Assembly: GCA_946803715.1 (NCBI GenBank)
Contig: CAMPET010000211.1
Location: 30,268-51,647, forward strand
Length of the DNA: 21,380 bases
Reading direction: 5' to 3'
DNA from: Beroe ovata
Taxonomy: Eukaryota; Ctenophora; Nuda; Beroida; Beroidae
In this document: positions 16,283-21,380 of the stretch, in pieces
Numbering within the stretch: the stretch's first letter is position 1
Layout: each line of letters starts with the position of its first letter
Translations under genes and position numbers: made by a program
Notes under the pieces: generated by a model
The model's database searches: none
What the model saw: the letters and a program-made list of their open reading frames with translations, nothing else
What the model was told of the DNA's origin: nothing

Positions 16283-17961
16283 GTGGAGAGGAGGATGTGG
16301 ATGGAGAGGGGGGTAGGTGTNTGTGTGTGTGTGTTTGAGTGCTTGTCTGCGGGTGGAGGTAAATTACTAATCCCCCAACCCTATAATAATAAGAGGGAGA
16401 AATAAGAAAGGACAATGACCCTGCATACGCGCCTTATTGTTGATGCCTTCTAGTTTTCACTAGCCAATATCCAAGCATACGCTTTGTTTTTCCATAATGA
16501 CCCCGTTTTATAGGGACATTGTCACACTCAATTCTCCGCGTCTTTGGGTAATCTAGCCTCCGCAAATGATCTTATTTTGAAGTTTAGAGAGACACATTAC
16601 TGTTAAATTACTCACAGTGATGCGTGTGTGTTTGTGTTGTGACGTGTGTGAGATTGTTGTGTCAGATTGTTGTGTGATTGCCTGTGCTTATGTGTGCTAG
16701 CTCTATCTGAATTTCTGGTAGTGTCACCACAGAAGGTCAAACGCGAAAGGAATTCATGACGGACTGCACATTACACATACCTGCTAAAACTCCCATCAGA
16801 ATAAGCGAGAACATGCCAATGATGGGTCCACACTCCTTCATCGCATAGGGGATAGCTGTAGAGAGAGCAGGTTACACAGTGTTACCATGGTAACAATATA
16901 CATTGTTATCATGGTAACGCAAACATTTACCATTGCAAGACAAATATTGTCACCATGGTAACACTAACATTGTTACCATGACGACATTTCTTGACACCTA
17001 CCCACAATTCCAGCGCCCACTATTGCATTGATAAAGTTCATGGTGGCTCCGAAAGTGGAACTGCTCGATTCCTCACTGTCAATTCCGTTAAACACCTCAT
17101 CGCCCTCTGTGCTCTCTAGTGCCTCATAGGTTGCCTGCGGAGTGGTGCCATCGTAACGTCGTGCTGTTGTGACGTGGCACCATGGTAACGTAGTGGCGTG
17201 GTACCATGGCAACTTAGTGGCGTGGTATCATGGTAACGTAGTGACGTGATTCCATGGTAACGTAGTGACGTGATTCCATGGTAGCGTTGTAACGTGGTAC
17301 TTTGTGACAGTCACACTGTGAATGTGCTGTTCTACTGGTGTCTACTGTGGTACTGTTTTACTCTACTGTTCTTAGATTCTACAGTGTGGTACGGTGTAAC
17401 AGTGTGCTTTTCTATTGTCGTGTTCTGTGTTATGACAGTAGTGTTGAACTGTGGTGTTGTACTGTGAGTGTGTTGTGCTGTGTTATTTCAACAGTGGTGC
17501 TGTAACGATGGATCGTAATTCGCATGACAGCCGCAGTTATTGATGAGCTGTCGATGAGCTGTGAATGTTATAGGTGTGACTTGGCGGTGAGTGTTATTTA
17601 CAGAGTTTATTACTGGAGACAGCTGTTGCAGAATGGGCGTGGCTGGACGGACATATTACACGATAATGATAGTCTAGACCACAGTGAGTGGGGAATGTGG
17701 CAACACGAGAGAGTGGGAGTGGCGAGAGAGTGGGAATGGCGAGAGAGTGGGAATGGCGAGATGCAGATTTCAGAGAGGGAATGTTATGGAGTGAGGATAT
17801 ATAGAGTGGTGGTAACTGATATAGCTGCTGACCCCCGTCTATCATTCCCAATAAAATCCCCCTAGCCATGTTGGGATTACAACACGTGATATATACAGAG
17901 ACAGTAGGGGAATCACCTTCGGTTCTGTGCTGATGGGCTGGTTTTCCTCACCGCCCTCCAT
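9681..17961 (-). CDS. SLC38A11: SLC38A11-like sodium-coupled neutral amino-acid transporter, 11 exons
   Basis: A complete split gene on the minus strand. Coding exons: 17961-17917, 17134-17002, 16855-16781, 16234-16040, 15932-15755, 15481-15414, 11854-11693, 11462-11350, 11101-10973, 10302-10146, 9784-9681. All ten introns are GT-AG with matching phases, and the joined CDS is 1359 nt (452 aa plus stop). Diagnostic segments are FGATMNFINAIVGAGIV with IPYAMKECGP (TM1 of the AAAP/SLC38 family), MSYQIIVSDNLSTII, ILFAYVCHHNSFLIMNSLE (the CHHNSF motif typical of SLC38A10/A11), TTFPLECFVCRD and IPYAFIFPPAIYLKL. About eleven membrane segments are expected, in plasma or lysosomal membrane; neutral amino acids are the likely substrate by family. 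Intron 6 (15413-11855) contains a whole protease-lectin gene on the same strand. Exon 1 (15 codons) is the least certain part. A TATATAA-like sequence sits about 30 bases upstream of the ATG. The A11 assignment is from remembered motif similarity. Confidence 0.93.
10146..10302 (-). CDS. SLC38A11: Transporter exon 10
   Basis: It reads VAGIMAAIPYAFIFPPAIYL through CAVLQLTFGCIFFVLGLAG and ends at donor GTACGT. The FPPAIYLKL motif is conserved in the SLC38 family. Two hydrophobic segments flank a short hydrophilic linker (DPNGSQVHSGK). Confidence 0.93.
10316..10945. repeat. 43-bp minisatellite in transporter intron 9, about 14 units
   Basis: Consensus parts are GTCAGTGATACGTCACAC, ACTGGTGTCAGTAACAGACA and GGTT, with a period of 43 bases (for example 10511 to 10554). 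Units vary by single bases and small indels, and the array is less regular near 10840-10900. Each unit carries a TACGTCA motif that resembles a CREB/ATF half site. The array fills almost all of the intron between exons 9 and 10. Confidence 0.95.
10973..11101 (-). CDS. SLC38A11: Transporter exon 9
   Basis: The acceptor CTCCCACAG precedes ATTATCCAATCG. It reads IIQSTFFANREHSEIRHALL and LISLVTDKLGLLLE, 43 whole codons, then the donor GTGGGA. It encodes a hydrophilic loop and a membrane helix. Confidence 0.93.
11350..11462 (-). CDS. SLC38A11: Transporter exon 8
   Basis: It reads NILQNFCPCDTLVNLARVAF and MIGVVTTFPLECFVCRD, ending at donor GTAAGT. The FP-ECFV-R motif is a hallmark of the family. 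Confidence 0.95.
11693..11854 (-). CDS. SLC38A11: Transporter exon 7
   Basis: The acceptor CCCGCAG precedes CGTACGTGTGTCACCAC. It reads AYVCHHNSFLIMNSLEVR and continues to CIFGLSGYVIFTDNVV, ending at donor GTAAGA. It carries the CHHNSF motif. It lies just downstream (in transcript sense) of the nested protease-lectin gene. Confidence 0.95.
11860..12100. repeat. Impure TG/CA-rich tract
   Basis: TGTGTTTGTGTGTCTGTG-type low-complexity DNA between transporter exon 7 and the nested duplication. On the minus strand it is CA-rich and creates a long threonine/histidine ORF that runs into exon 7 by chance. Similar words recur as GTGTTTGTGTCTTTGGCAGAG. Confidence 0.8.
12303..13949 (-). CDS. Secreted papain-like protease / C-type lectin / sushi protein, copy 2
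   Basis: A single-exon ORF of 548 aa with the same domain order as copy 1: signal peptide, I29-like pro-region with KR at 122-123, C1A domain, C-type lectin-like domain and sushi module. Here the active-site motif is canonical, Gln145 and CGSCW with Cys151; His293 is present, and Asn of NSWG is again Gly309. It differs from copy 1 at about 32 residues, all between 111 and 470. Residues 1-110 and 471-548 are the same. Thirteen replacements fall at 409-470 in the lectin domain (G426R, D432G, H438Q, F446S, N451R, Q470W among them), and none at 341-408. The gene lies within transporter intron 6 on the same strand, with its own TATA box. The ATG at 13949 is used; the preceding in-frame GTG is not. 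No internal AATAAA is seen directly downstream, so its poly(A) site is unclear. Confidence 0.93.
   Translation of the reverse strand: MLVSLILTLLLPHVVVSNTSIDDVKRLFDNTIARWGVKITGKRDYQERFNRLVQAKKSVDSTATGVHLEFLNRFSVNNNAEQRELESLTRAQSNRTMEHMASLSDGYNTAEMISTVPGRLEKRWGLPDEFNYWEKELGLHRVEDQMGCGSCWVFPGKVVLEALYKQLTGDDEQFSAQFFVDCAFSHTGCVGGESRTVFNMVRDTQYVMGEADFPYTADYKPCQFRDKIKSGEGNRMHKAWLQSWYPVGNNEEAFLNHLFMSPVSFASYISSNYFSYSGGIYSDPLCAIEATGHAQLLVGYTEKYMRVRGSYGHYFGENGYINYKRNDPNNLSCRFFQFGYVGYMAIARDIEYVFCADAKAVTRDVCRESCLSMNKEGETGWDLAVVPTKGHSERLCAMANERWPGVKKFDDRFNLLWIGAHKNANRRYVFNGGTSPYQVAYFFYQSPISKRRKYVLVNKNSGVWITKDGWEIRNYKARGFCSRIRTCYDFTSQLAGLGSVSYSTGGELVEGSTAHVTCESGYIVEGNAHLTCIAGQWNGDDSNLPKCV
14028..14035 (-). 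promoter_or_regulatory. TATA box of protease-lectin gene, copy 2
   Basis: TATTTATA on the minus strand, about 80 bases before the ATG at 13949, in the same context as copy 1. It lies inside a transporter intron, so the nested gene appears to have its own promoter. Confidence 0.6.
14408..15413. repeat. Intronic stretch with a degenerate ~148-bp direct repeat
   Basis: GCTAACTTTCGAAAGGAA at about 14599 recurs as GCTAACTTTGGATAGGAA near 14747. AAAAGAACCGCAATGGTCATG (about 14642) likewise recurs as AAAAGAACCGCAATGGCCATG (about 14790), followed by GACTTGTCAA/GACTTGCCAA. Further echoes may extend to 15000. This suggests two or more decayed tandem units. No gene is recognised here; the rest of the stretch is plain intron. 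Confidence 0.6.
15414..15481 (-). CDS. SLC38A11: Transporter exon 6
   Basis: A short 68-nt exon reading QTSPPQYGLGDFVIQSWGII then LF, ending at donor GTGAGC. Phases fit exons 5 and 7, and the join creates the conserved ILFAYVCHHNS. Confidence 0.9.
15755..15932 (-). CDS. SLC38A11: Transporter exon 5
   Basis: The acceptor TTTTCAG precedes CAATGGACTCC. It reads MDSPIADRRLLLIIATFIIV and KVSMLSVISVFFLVATVVYK, two membrane helices joined by LSYCKFIQSMS, ending at donor GTGAGT. Confidence 0.93.
16040..16234 (-). CDS. SLC38A11: Transporter exon 4
   Basis: It reads YTLSLLFKTAEWTKKTSYKE, then QFSFPFMAMMSYQIIVSDNL and STIIKAI, ending at donor GTTTGC. The sequence YQIIVSDNL matches the family's third membrane segment. 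A (TG)n tract begins only about ten bases from the acceptor. Confidence 0.95.
16245..16278. repeat. (TG)n microsatellite next to a splice acceptor
   Basis: A pure GT run of about 34 bases in transporter intron 3, about ten bases from exon 4. Further impure TG, with an ambiguous base at 16321, continues to about 16336. On the transcribed strand it is (CA)n just before the acceptor. Confidence 0.95.
16781..16855 (-). CDS. SLC38A11: Transporter exon 3
   Basis: The acceptor CTCTACAG precedes CTATCCCC. It reads IPYAMKECGPIIGMFSLILM and GVLA, 25 codons in phase 1 to 1, ending at donor GTATGT. The PYA-K-CG motif is the unwound TM1 and the start of TM2. Confidence 0.93.
16881..16985. promoter_or_regulatory. 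Cluster of RFX X-box-like palindromes in transporter intron 2
   Basis: GTTACCATGGTAAC at 16881-16894 is a perfect 14-base palindrome that matches the RFX X-box consensus. Near matches are GTTATCATGGTAAC (16905-16918), GTCACCATGGTAAC (16949-16962) and GTTACCATGACGAC (16972-16985). They may be regulatory sites or units of a dispersed repeat. Confidence 0.5.
17002..17134 (-). CDS. SLC38A11: Transporter exon 2
   Basis: It reads ATYEALESTEGDEVFNGI and DSEESSSSTFGATMNFINAI, then VGAGIV. The first part is an acidic, serine-rich cytoplasmic N-tail and the second is TM1 with the GAGI signature. The acceptor (CACTCCGCAG) has a weak pyrimidine tract. The frame is also open upstream to an ATG at 17212, which is an alternative start. 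Confidence 0.85.
17163..17290. repeat. 24-bp tandem repeat carrying X-box half sites, 5 units
   Basis: Units repeat at exactly 24 bases, with the core CCATGGTAAC starting points at 17176, 17200, 17224, 17248 and 17272 (variants CCATGGCAAC, TCATGGTAAC, CCATGGTAGC). Linkers read GTAGTGACGTG. The array lies in transporter intron 1, directly beside exon 2. Confidence 0.9.
17291..17916. other. Transporter intron 1, low-complexity remainder
   Basis: Degenerate TACTGTGGTACTGT-type words fill 17300-17480. A 20-bp tandem repeat, GAGAGTGGGAATGGCGAGA, occurs three times at 17709-17760. ORFs on both strands here lack recognisable domains. Confidence 0.5.
17917..17961 (-). CDS. SLC38A11: Transporter exon 1 (start exon)
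   Basis: ATG at 17961, then MEGGEENQPISTEPK, ending in AAG before donor GTGATT. The exon is 15 whole codons, which matches the phase-0 start of exon 2. Its hydrophilic, acidic composition suits the family's cytoplasmic N-tail. The donor is not the commonest form, so this exon is likely but not certain. Confidence 0.65.
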
Positions 17962-17990
17962 CCACAATCCCTACTTATAGCACTTTTCAA

Positions 17991-17998
17991 TTATATAG
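17991..17998 (-). promoter_or_regulatory. Possible TATA box for the transporter
   Basis: CTATATAATTG on the minus strand about 30-35 bases upstream of the ATG. If used, the 5' UTR would be very short. A donor-like CTATTG/GTGAGTC on the minus strand near 19600 could instead belong to a distant 5' UTR exon. Confidence 0.3.
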
Positions 17999-18102
17999 TC
18001 TCAGCTCCTCTTCCCTTTGACCTACGTTCAGAATTCACGCGATAAATGTAATTGTATGCAAAAGTACTACTACTATGAAAGAATGTGTGTTCGGAGAATG
18101 AA

Positions 18103-18205
18103 GCGTTACCGATGGTGAACTTGAAGAAATGGTGAAGAATTGGCCGAAAAAAAGGAAAATTCACAATTTTCACCATCTTTAACCATCTTTAACTATCGGT
18201 AACGC
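18103..18205. mobile_element. ~103-bp fold-back element with GCGTTACCGAT ends
   Basis: It opens with GCGTTACCGATGGTGAAC and closes with the inverted ACTATCGGTAACGC. The inner arms GAAATGGTGAAGAATT and TTCACAATTTTCACCATCTT pair imperfectly. A short internal duplication, CATCTTTAAC, occurs in the right arm. No ORF. MITE-like. Confidence 0.75.
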
Positions 18206-20238
18206 CCCCGGAGAATTCAATAAAGAAATATGAATCGCGGTTCATTTCTTGTCAAATTCATTCGCATGACAAACTGACAGCTGAAAGAGGTACTGCAAGA
18301 GGTAATGAACGAGGTACTGCAACAAAGCAATAATAAGCATGCTATGAACTAAAGAAAATTCATTTCTTGTGGACCCCCTTGCTGCTAGTGCTATTCTGTG
18401 AGGTAACCACCATTGTGAAAGCAGCAATATAACTCCAAATAGGGACAAATATGTACGCATGTGTGTGTGTGTGTGTGTGTGTGAGTGAGAGAGANGGGTG
18501 GGACTGTGTGGCCCCTCTAAGTGAATTGAGTCAATAACGAGTCGGACCTGTCAAAAGATTGAGAATCTAGCATTCCCATTTGAGCAACAATATACAATTA
18601 AAAAGTATGTTGAGAGAATTTTTCCATCATACACGTGCGTTATGTAGCTTAATGAATATTGAGATGATATTTCATCGGAATGACTATCGACTGTGTATAT
18701 CGGCCCTATACCTCTGACCCTCGGGACTCCTGACAACATACGTGGTCTTATAACTTATTAACGGCGAGGACATATCAACAACCAATCTTACAAACGCACT
18801 GCACCGTATCGTTATCAAATTTTGGGGGTTGGTTCAACCCCAACCCCCATAATTAGTATAAAACAGGGTTCAACCCCTCTACCCAACTTGTCCCAAACAA
18901 GGCTCTTTCCTCACCCACAAGTGATGAAAACAGGGTTCCACAATTACGTAATAAATTGGGATAAAAGTTACACACAGAAGAGGTCTACTTGGAATTGCTG
19001 AAAGCTCACCCTCAAAACAGAAAGCTGGAGCAAGGACTGGTAAAATATAGCAAAATACAAGGAATATACACGAAGTATTGCTATATCGCTGCTGTAAGCG
19101 AGGGCGGGAGAGAGGCAAGCATGGTAACCATTGACCAATAAGCAACGAGATGCTTGCACAGGTGGACTGCTAATTGCAGCGATTATACACTGATCATGCG
19201 CGCATGCACACTACCCAATGGGAGAGCAGTACTTGGTTCATCACCCAATGGGGGAGGAGGAGGGGAGACACGTGATCAACGAGAGAATAATTGTGAAAGC
19301 GTGGTCACTAAACCTGAAGATTATGTTGGTAGTTATGTTTGAAGTAGTATGATTATTATATTGTGTACTGCAGTCATGTAGGTTAGATATCACATGCGAT
19401 AGCTCAAGCAATTTTTGGATTTATTACATCTCAGCTGCTAAATGGAAACTGTTAAATGGTAATTTTGGGATGACAAATGTTGCATGGTAACGGTTACATG
19501 GTAACTGAATATGAGAGAAAGGAAGCAAAAAGAGACATAGTGGAGCTAAAGTGGTAGCACAGTAAAACTACAGTGGTGCTATACAGTGAAAAGACTCACC
19601 AATAGCAGCTAGGAGTAGGTGTCCACTCGTCGTACAACTAATGGGTGTGCAGTGTGCAGCAGAGGGCGTGTAGAGTGTGTGAGTGCAGCACTCATCGATA
19701 TTAGATATCCTGACTCCATCCTACTCTTCCAGATATGCTGATCCGATTGCTATTCTCTCAACATGGCATCGTGCATGGTATCCTGCCTGGTATCTCACCA
19801 TAGTATCGTGCCATGAATGGTGGTAGTGCAGGTGTCATGACTCATGAGCTATTGCCCGCATTATTGCCTGTGTTAATTGTTGTCATGAGGATCGATCTAA
19901 TAATCATTTGTGATCTAATAATCAGAGCGAAAAGTAACATATCTGGGTAAGGAAACATCGGCCGGATATTATGATAAAATGTTATTTTAATCACAAATTA
20001 ACGATTTTGATATGATTACAGTGAACTCTCTACAGGAAATGACTCAGCACAGCGCTATTGACCACATATATCTTTTGAGTTTGACAACATATAGCTAAGA
20101 ACGAAAGTGAGTGTTCTCTTGACTCATTGCTTCATTGGCAAAACATTTAAAAAACACTTAAAAACACTGATACTAGCTGATTAACAAAGACAATTTTCGA
20201 CTGTCCAATATAGTTTTCGACACTCCTATATAAAAAGA
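18206..20238. other. Intergenic region between transporter and antizyme
   Basis: No gene is recognised. It contains (TG)n at 18461-18483, an ambiguous base at 18495, a perfect hairpin GGGGGTTGG/CCAACCCCC at 18823-18849, and more X-box-like words near 19480-19505 (GTTGCATGGTAAC, GTTACATGGTAAC). TTTATT at about 19430 (AATAAA on the minus strand) is a distant possible antizyme poly(A) signal. Confidence 0.45.
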
Positions 20239-20506
20239 TTAGATCACAGTACTTTTCACATCACAACTCTCTGCAGTAACAGTAGATTTAGGGACGACAG
20301 GATCGTTGAAAATACGGTACATCATGAAAATAAACTTGGTGTTCTTCGGGACCATGTCGGGATATTTGACAAATGTGACAGCTTTGAAACCCATGAACAT
20401 CAACGTCCTGACAAGCTTTGGTCGTTCGGGTGTGACTCTCTCAATGCACGCAATCAGATACTGGGCCGACCGTGTTTCCTCACAGTGTTGTAACATAGCC
20501 ATGAAA
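20239..20506 (-). CDS. OAZ: Antizyme terminal exon
   Basis: The acceptor CCCTCAG precedes TTTCATGGCTATG. It encodes the conserved ODC-binding half (CFMAMLQHCEETRSAQYLIA through FIFMMYRIFNDP) plus an 18-residue polar tail before the stop. Confidence 0.85.
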
Positions 20507-21146
20507 CTGAGGGAAAGTGGTGAGTGGTGAGGAGTGAACAGTGAGTTCTGTGTGTGTGTGTACTCAGTTTACTCAATGTGTAGTTACTGCTCTCACCACT
20601 CTTTGGAAGCAGAATCCGACACATGTGACACGGGCGTGTAGAGCGTGGATCCGTGTTTGAGTGTCTGAACACTCCCCAGGATGCCGTGGTAGTCACACAA
20701 CACATACTCCAGGCACTCGCTACCCGGTATGTCGCTCTGTAGAGTACTCAACATGGAGTGCAGACAGTCTGGAGCCACGGTGTTGATACTCAGTTGAACG
20801 GAGTGTGGCACGAGACATCGGCCCTCTGAGAGAGGGAGGGTGTGAGACATGAGGGGACTACATCCACTTGTTACACAAAGTCTGAATGCGGCATTAGGAA
20901 TGAATAAGCTAGTTCGACTCAGCGGGAGAAAACTAGTTAATGGTATCTAGAGAAGAGGCCAATTGTTCTAGCTTCTAGCTACACTAGTTTGTACTCACCA
21001 TCATCCAAAGTGGACCCCTGGGTGTAACTGCGTTCCTTCCTCCTCAGAGCCTCGCCGGGCTTTTCCACCTCTAACAGGATAAACCCGCCCTCGGCCTCTG
21101 ACTCACTGACATACCGCCGATCATTCGACCTCAGTGACGGAGGCAT
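20239..21146 (-). CDS. OAZ: Ornithine decarboxylase antizyme homologue (ORF2, 3 exons, 5' end unclear)
   Basis: Exons are 21146-20999 (first visible; the true 5' end may lie upstream), 20825-20597 and 20506-20239. Introns are GT-AG, with phases 1 and 2 matching. The C-terminal half resembles antizyme: LKHGSTLYTPV, then SASKECFMAMLQHCEE, ACIERVTPERPKLVRTLMFM, GFKAV, and VPKNTKFIFMMY. This corresponds to the antizyme fold's GGSLY, EFAEEQL, LLRTFSFLGFE and PKR-FM-Y segments. Antizymes bind ornithine decarboxylase monomers, direct them to the proteasome without ubiquitin, and inhibit polyamine uptake. Synthesis normally needs a polyamine-stimulated +1 ribosomal frameshift from ORF1. This frame has an ATG at 21146 and a stop just upstream near 21210. 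A TGA in the frame required of ORF1 lies at 21123-21121. Divergence from vertebrate antizymes is considerable, so identity rests on the pattern of conserved positions. Confidence 0.8.
20597..20825 (-). CDS. OAZ: Antizyme middle exon
   Basis: The acceptor CTCTCTCAG precedes AGGGCCGATG. It reads through LEYVLCDYHGILGS to LKHGSTLYTPVSHVSDSASK and ends at donor GTGAGA in phase 2. It contains the first strand of the antizyme domain. Confidence 0.82.
20999..21146 (-). CDS. OAZ: Antizyme upstream exon (start uncertain)
   Basis: It reads MPPSLRSNDRRYVSESEAEG, then GFILLEVEKPGEALRRKERS and YTQGSTLDD, ending at donor GTGAGT in phase 1. This hydrophilic stretch corresponds to the poorly conserved N-terminal part of ORF2. 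The true upstream boundary may be a splice acceptor or the frameshift region; the ATG is given only as a limit. Confidence 0.6.
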
Positions 21147-21247
21147 GCCCTGCCTTGGCGAGCTTGCACGGGTGGGTATAATGCCTGGGGTGGGCGAGGG
21201 TGTGAATCATGGAGAAGTGTGGTCGCCAGTGTGGGATGGTGTGATGT

Positions 21248-21380
21248 CTATATTGGGTGTGTGGTTGTGAGGATACATTAGTTGGGATGGGATGGTGGGA
21301 TCCCTGGGATGGCTATATTGGGTGTGTGGCTGTGAGGGTATATTGGTTGGGGTGGGAGAGGGTGAGATGTATAAATTGGG
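21248..21380. repeat. ~65-bp imperfect tandem repeat, CTATATTGGGTGTGTGG
   Basis: CTATATTGGGTGTGTGGTTGTGAGG at 21248 recurs at 21313, and a third partial copy starts near 21370 at the window edge. GGGATGG-rich spacers separate them. It lies on the upstream side of the antizyme exons, so it could be intron or 5' flank. Confidence 0.8.

Noticed and set aside
17594-17869. Minus-strand ORF of 91 codons in transporter intron 1
   Set aside because: It runs through a 20-bp tandem repeat and resembles no known family; exon 1 and exon 2 splice across it.
19600-19690. Possible upstream exon ending CTGCTATTG before GTGAGTC (minus strand)
   Set aside because: The donor looks good, but a TAG closes the frame needed to join exon 2, and the start exon at 17961-17917 fits in phase. 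It may be a 5' UTR exon, which cannot be shown here.

Overview
The window is nuclear DNA from an animal. It has spliced genes with GT-AG introns, TATA-type promoters, long (TG)n microsatellites, minisatellites and many fold-back elements. A Na+-coupled amino-acid transporter, an ornithine decarboxylase antizyme and secreted proteins with C-type lectin and sushi modules all point to a metazoan. Compact genes with short introns, AT-rich spacers and abundant fold-back repeats would suit a sponge or another early-branching animal, but no marker seen here settles the lineage.

Layout. Bases 1-4000 are mostly non-coding, with microsatellites, short tandem repeats and fold-back elements. At 4011-4469 there is a small TATA-driven gene for a pro-peptide whose cysteine-rich tail follows an RKRR cleavage site. 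Bases 4861-5660 hold a 465-bp nested palindrome and a GC-rich repeat block. A 2.3-kb unit carrying an intronless secreted papain/C-type lectin/sushi protein is present twice in opposite orientation, at about 5937-8248 (+) and 12109-14407 (-). The first copy is convergent with, and downstream of, a complete 11-exon SLC38A11-like transporter gene (CDS 17961 down to 9681, minus strand). The second copy sits inside intron 6 of that transporter, on the same strand. Repeats carrying RFX X-box-like palindromes fill intron 1 and intron 2 of the transporter, and a 43-bp minisatellite fills intron 9. The right end (20239 to about 21146, minus strand) holds three exons of an ornithine decarboxylase antizyme homologue; its 5' part, including ORF1, is unclear or outside the window.

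Most interesting are the paired protease-lectin genes. By eye they differ by about 32 amino-acid replacements and only about eight synonymous changes. The replacements avoid the pro-region and sushi domain, and 13 cluster in the ligand-loop half of the lectin domain. The catalytic Cys and His are kept, but the active-site Asn is Gly in both copies. This pattern resembles duplicated recognition genes diversifying under selection. The transporter and antizyme look like ordinary housekeeping genes, and no shared pathway with the protease genes is implied.
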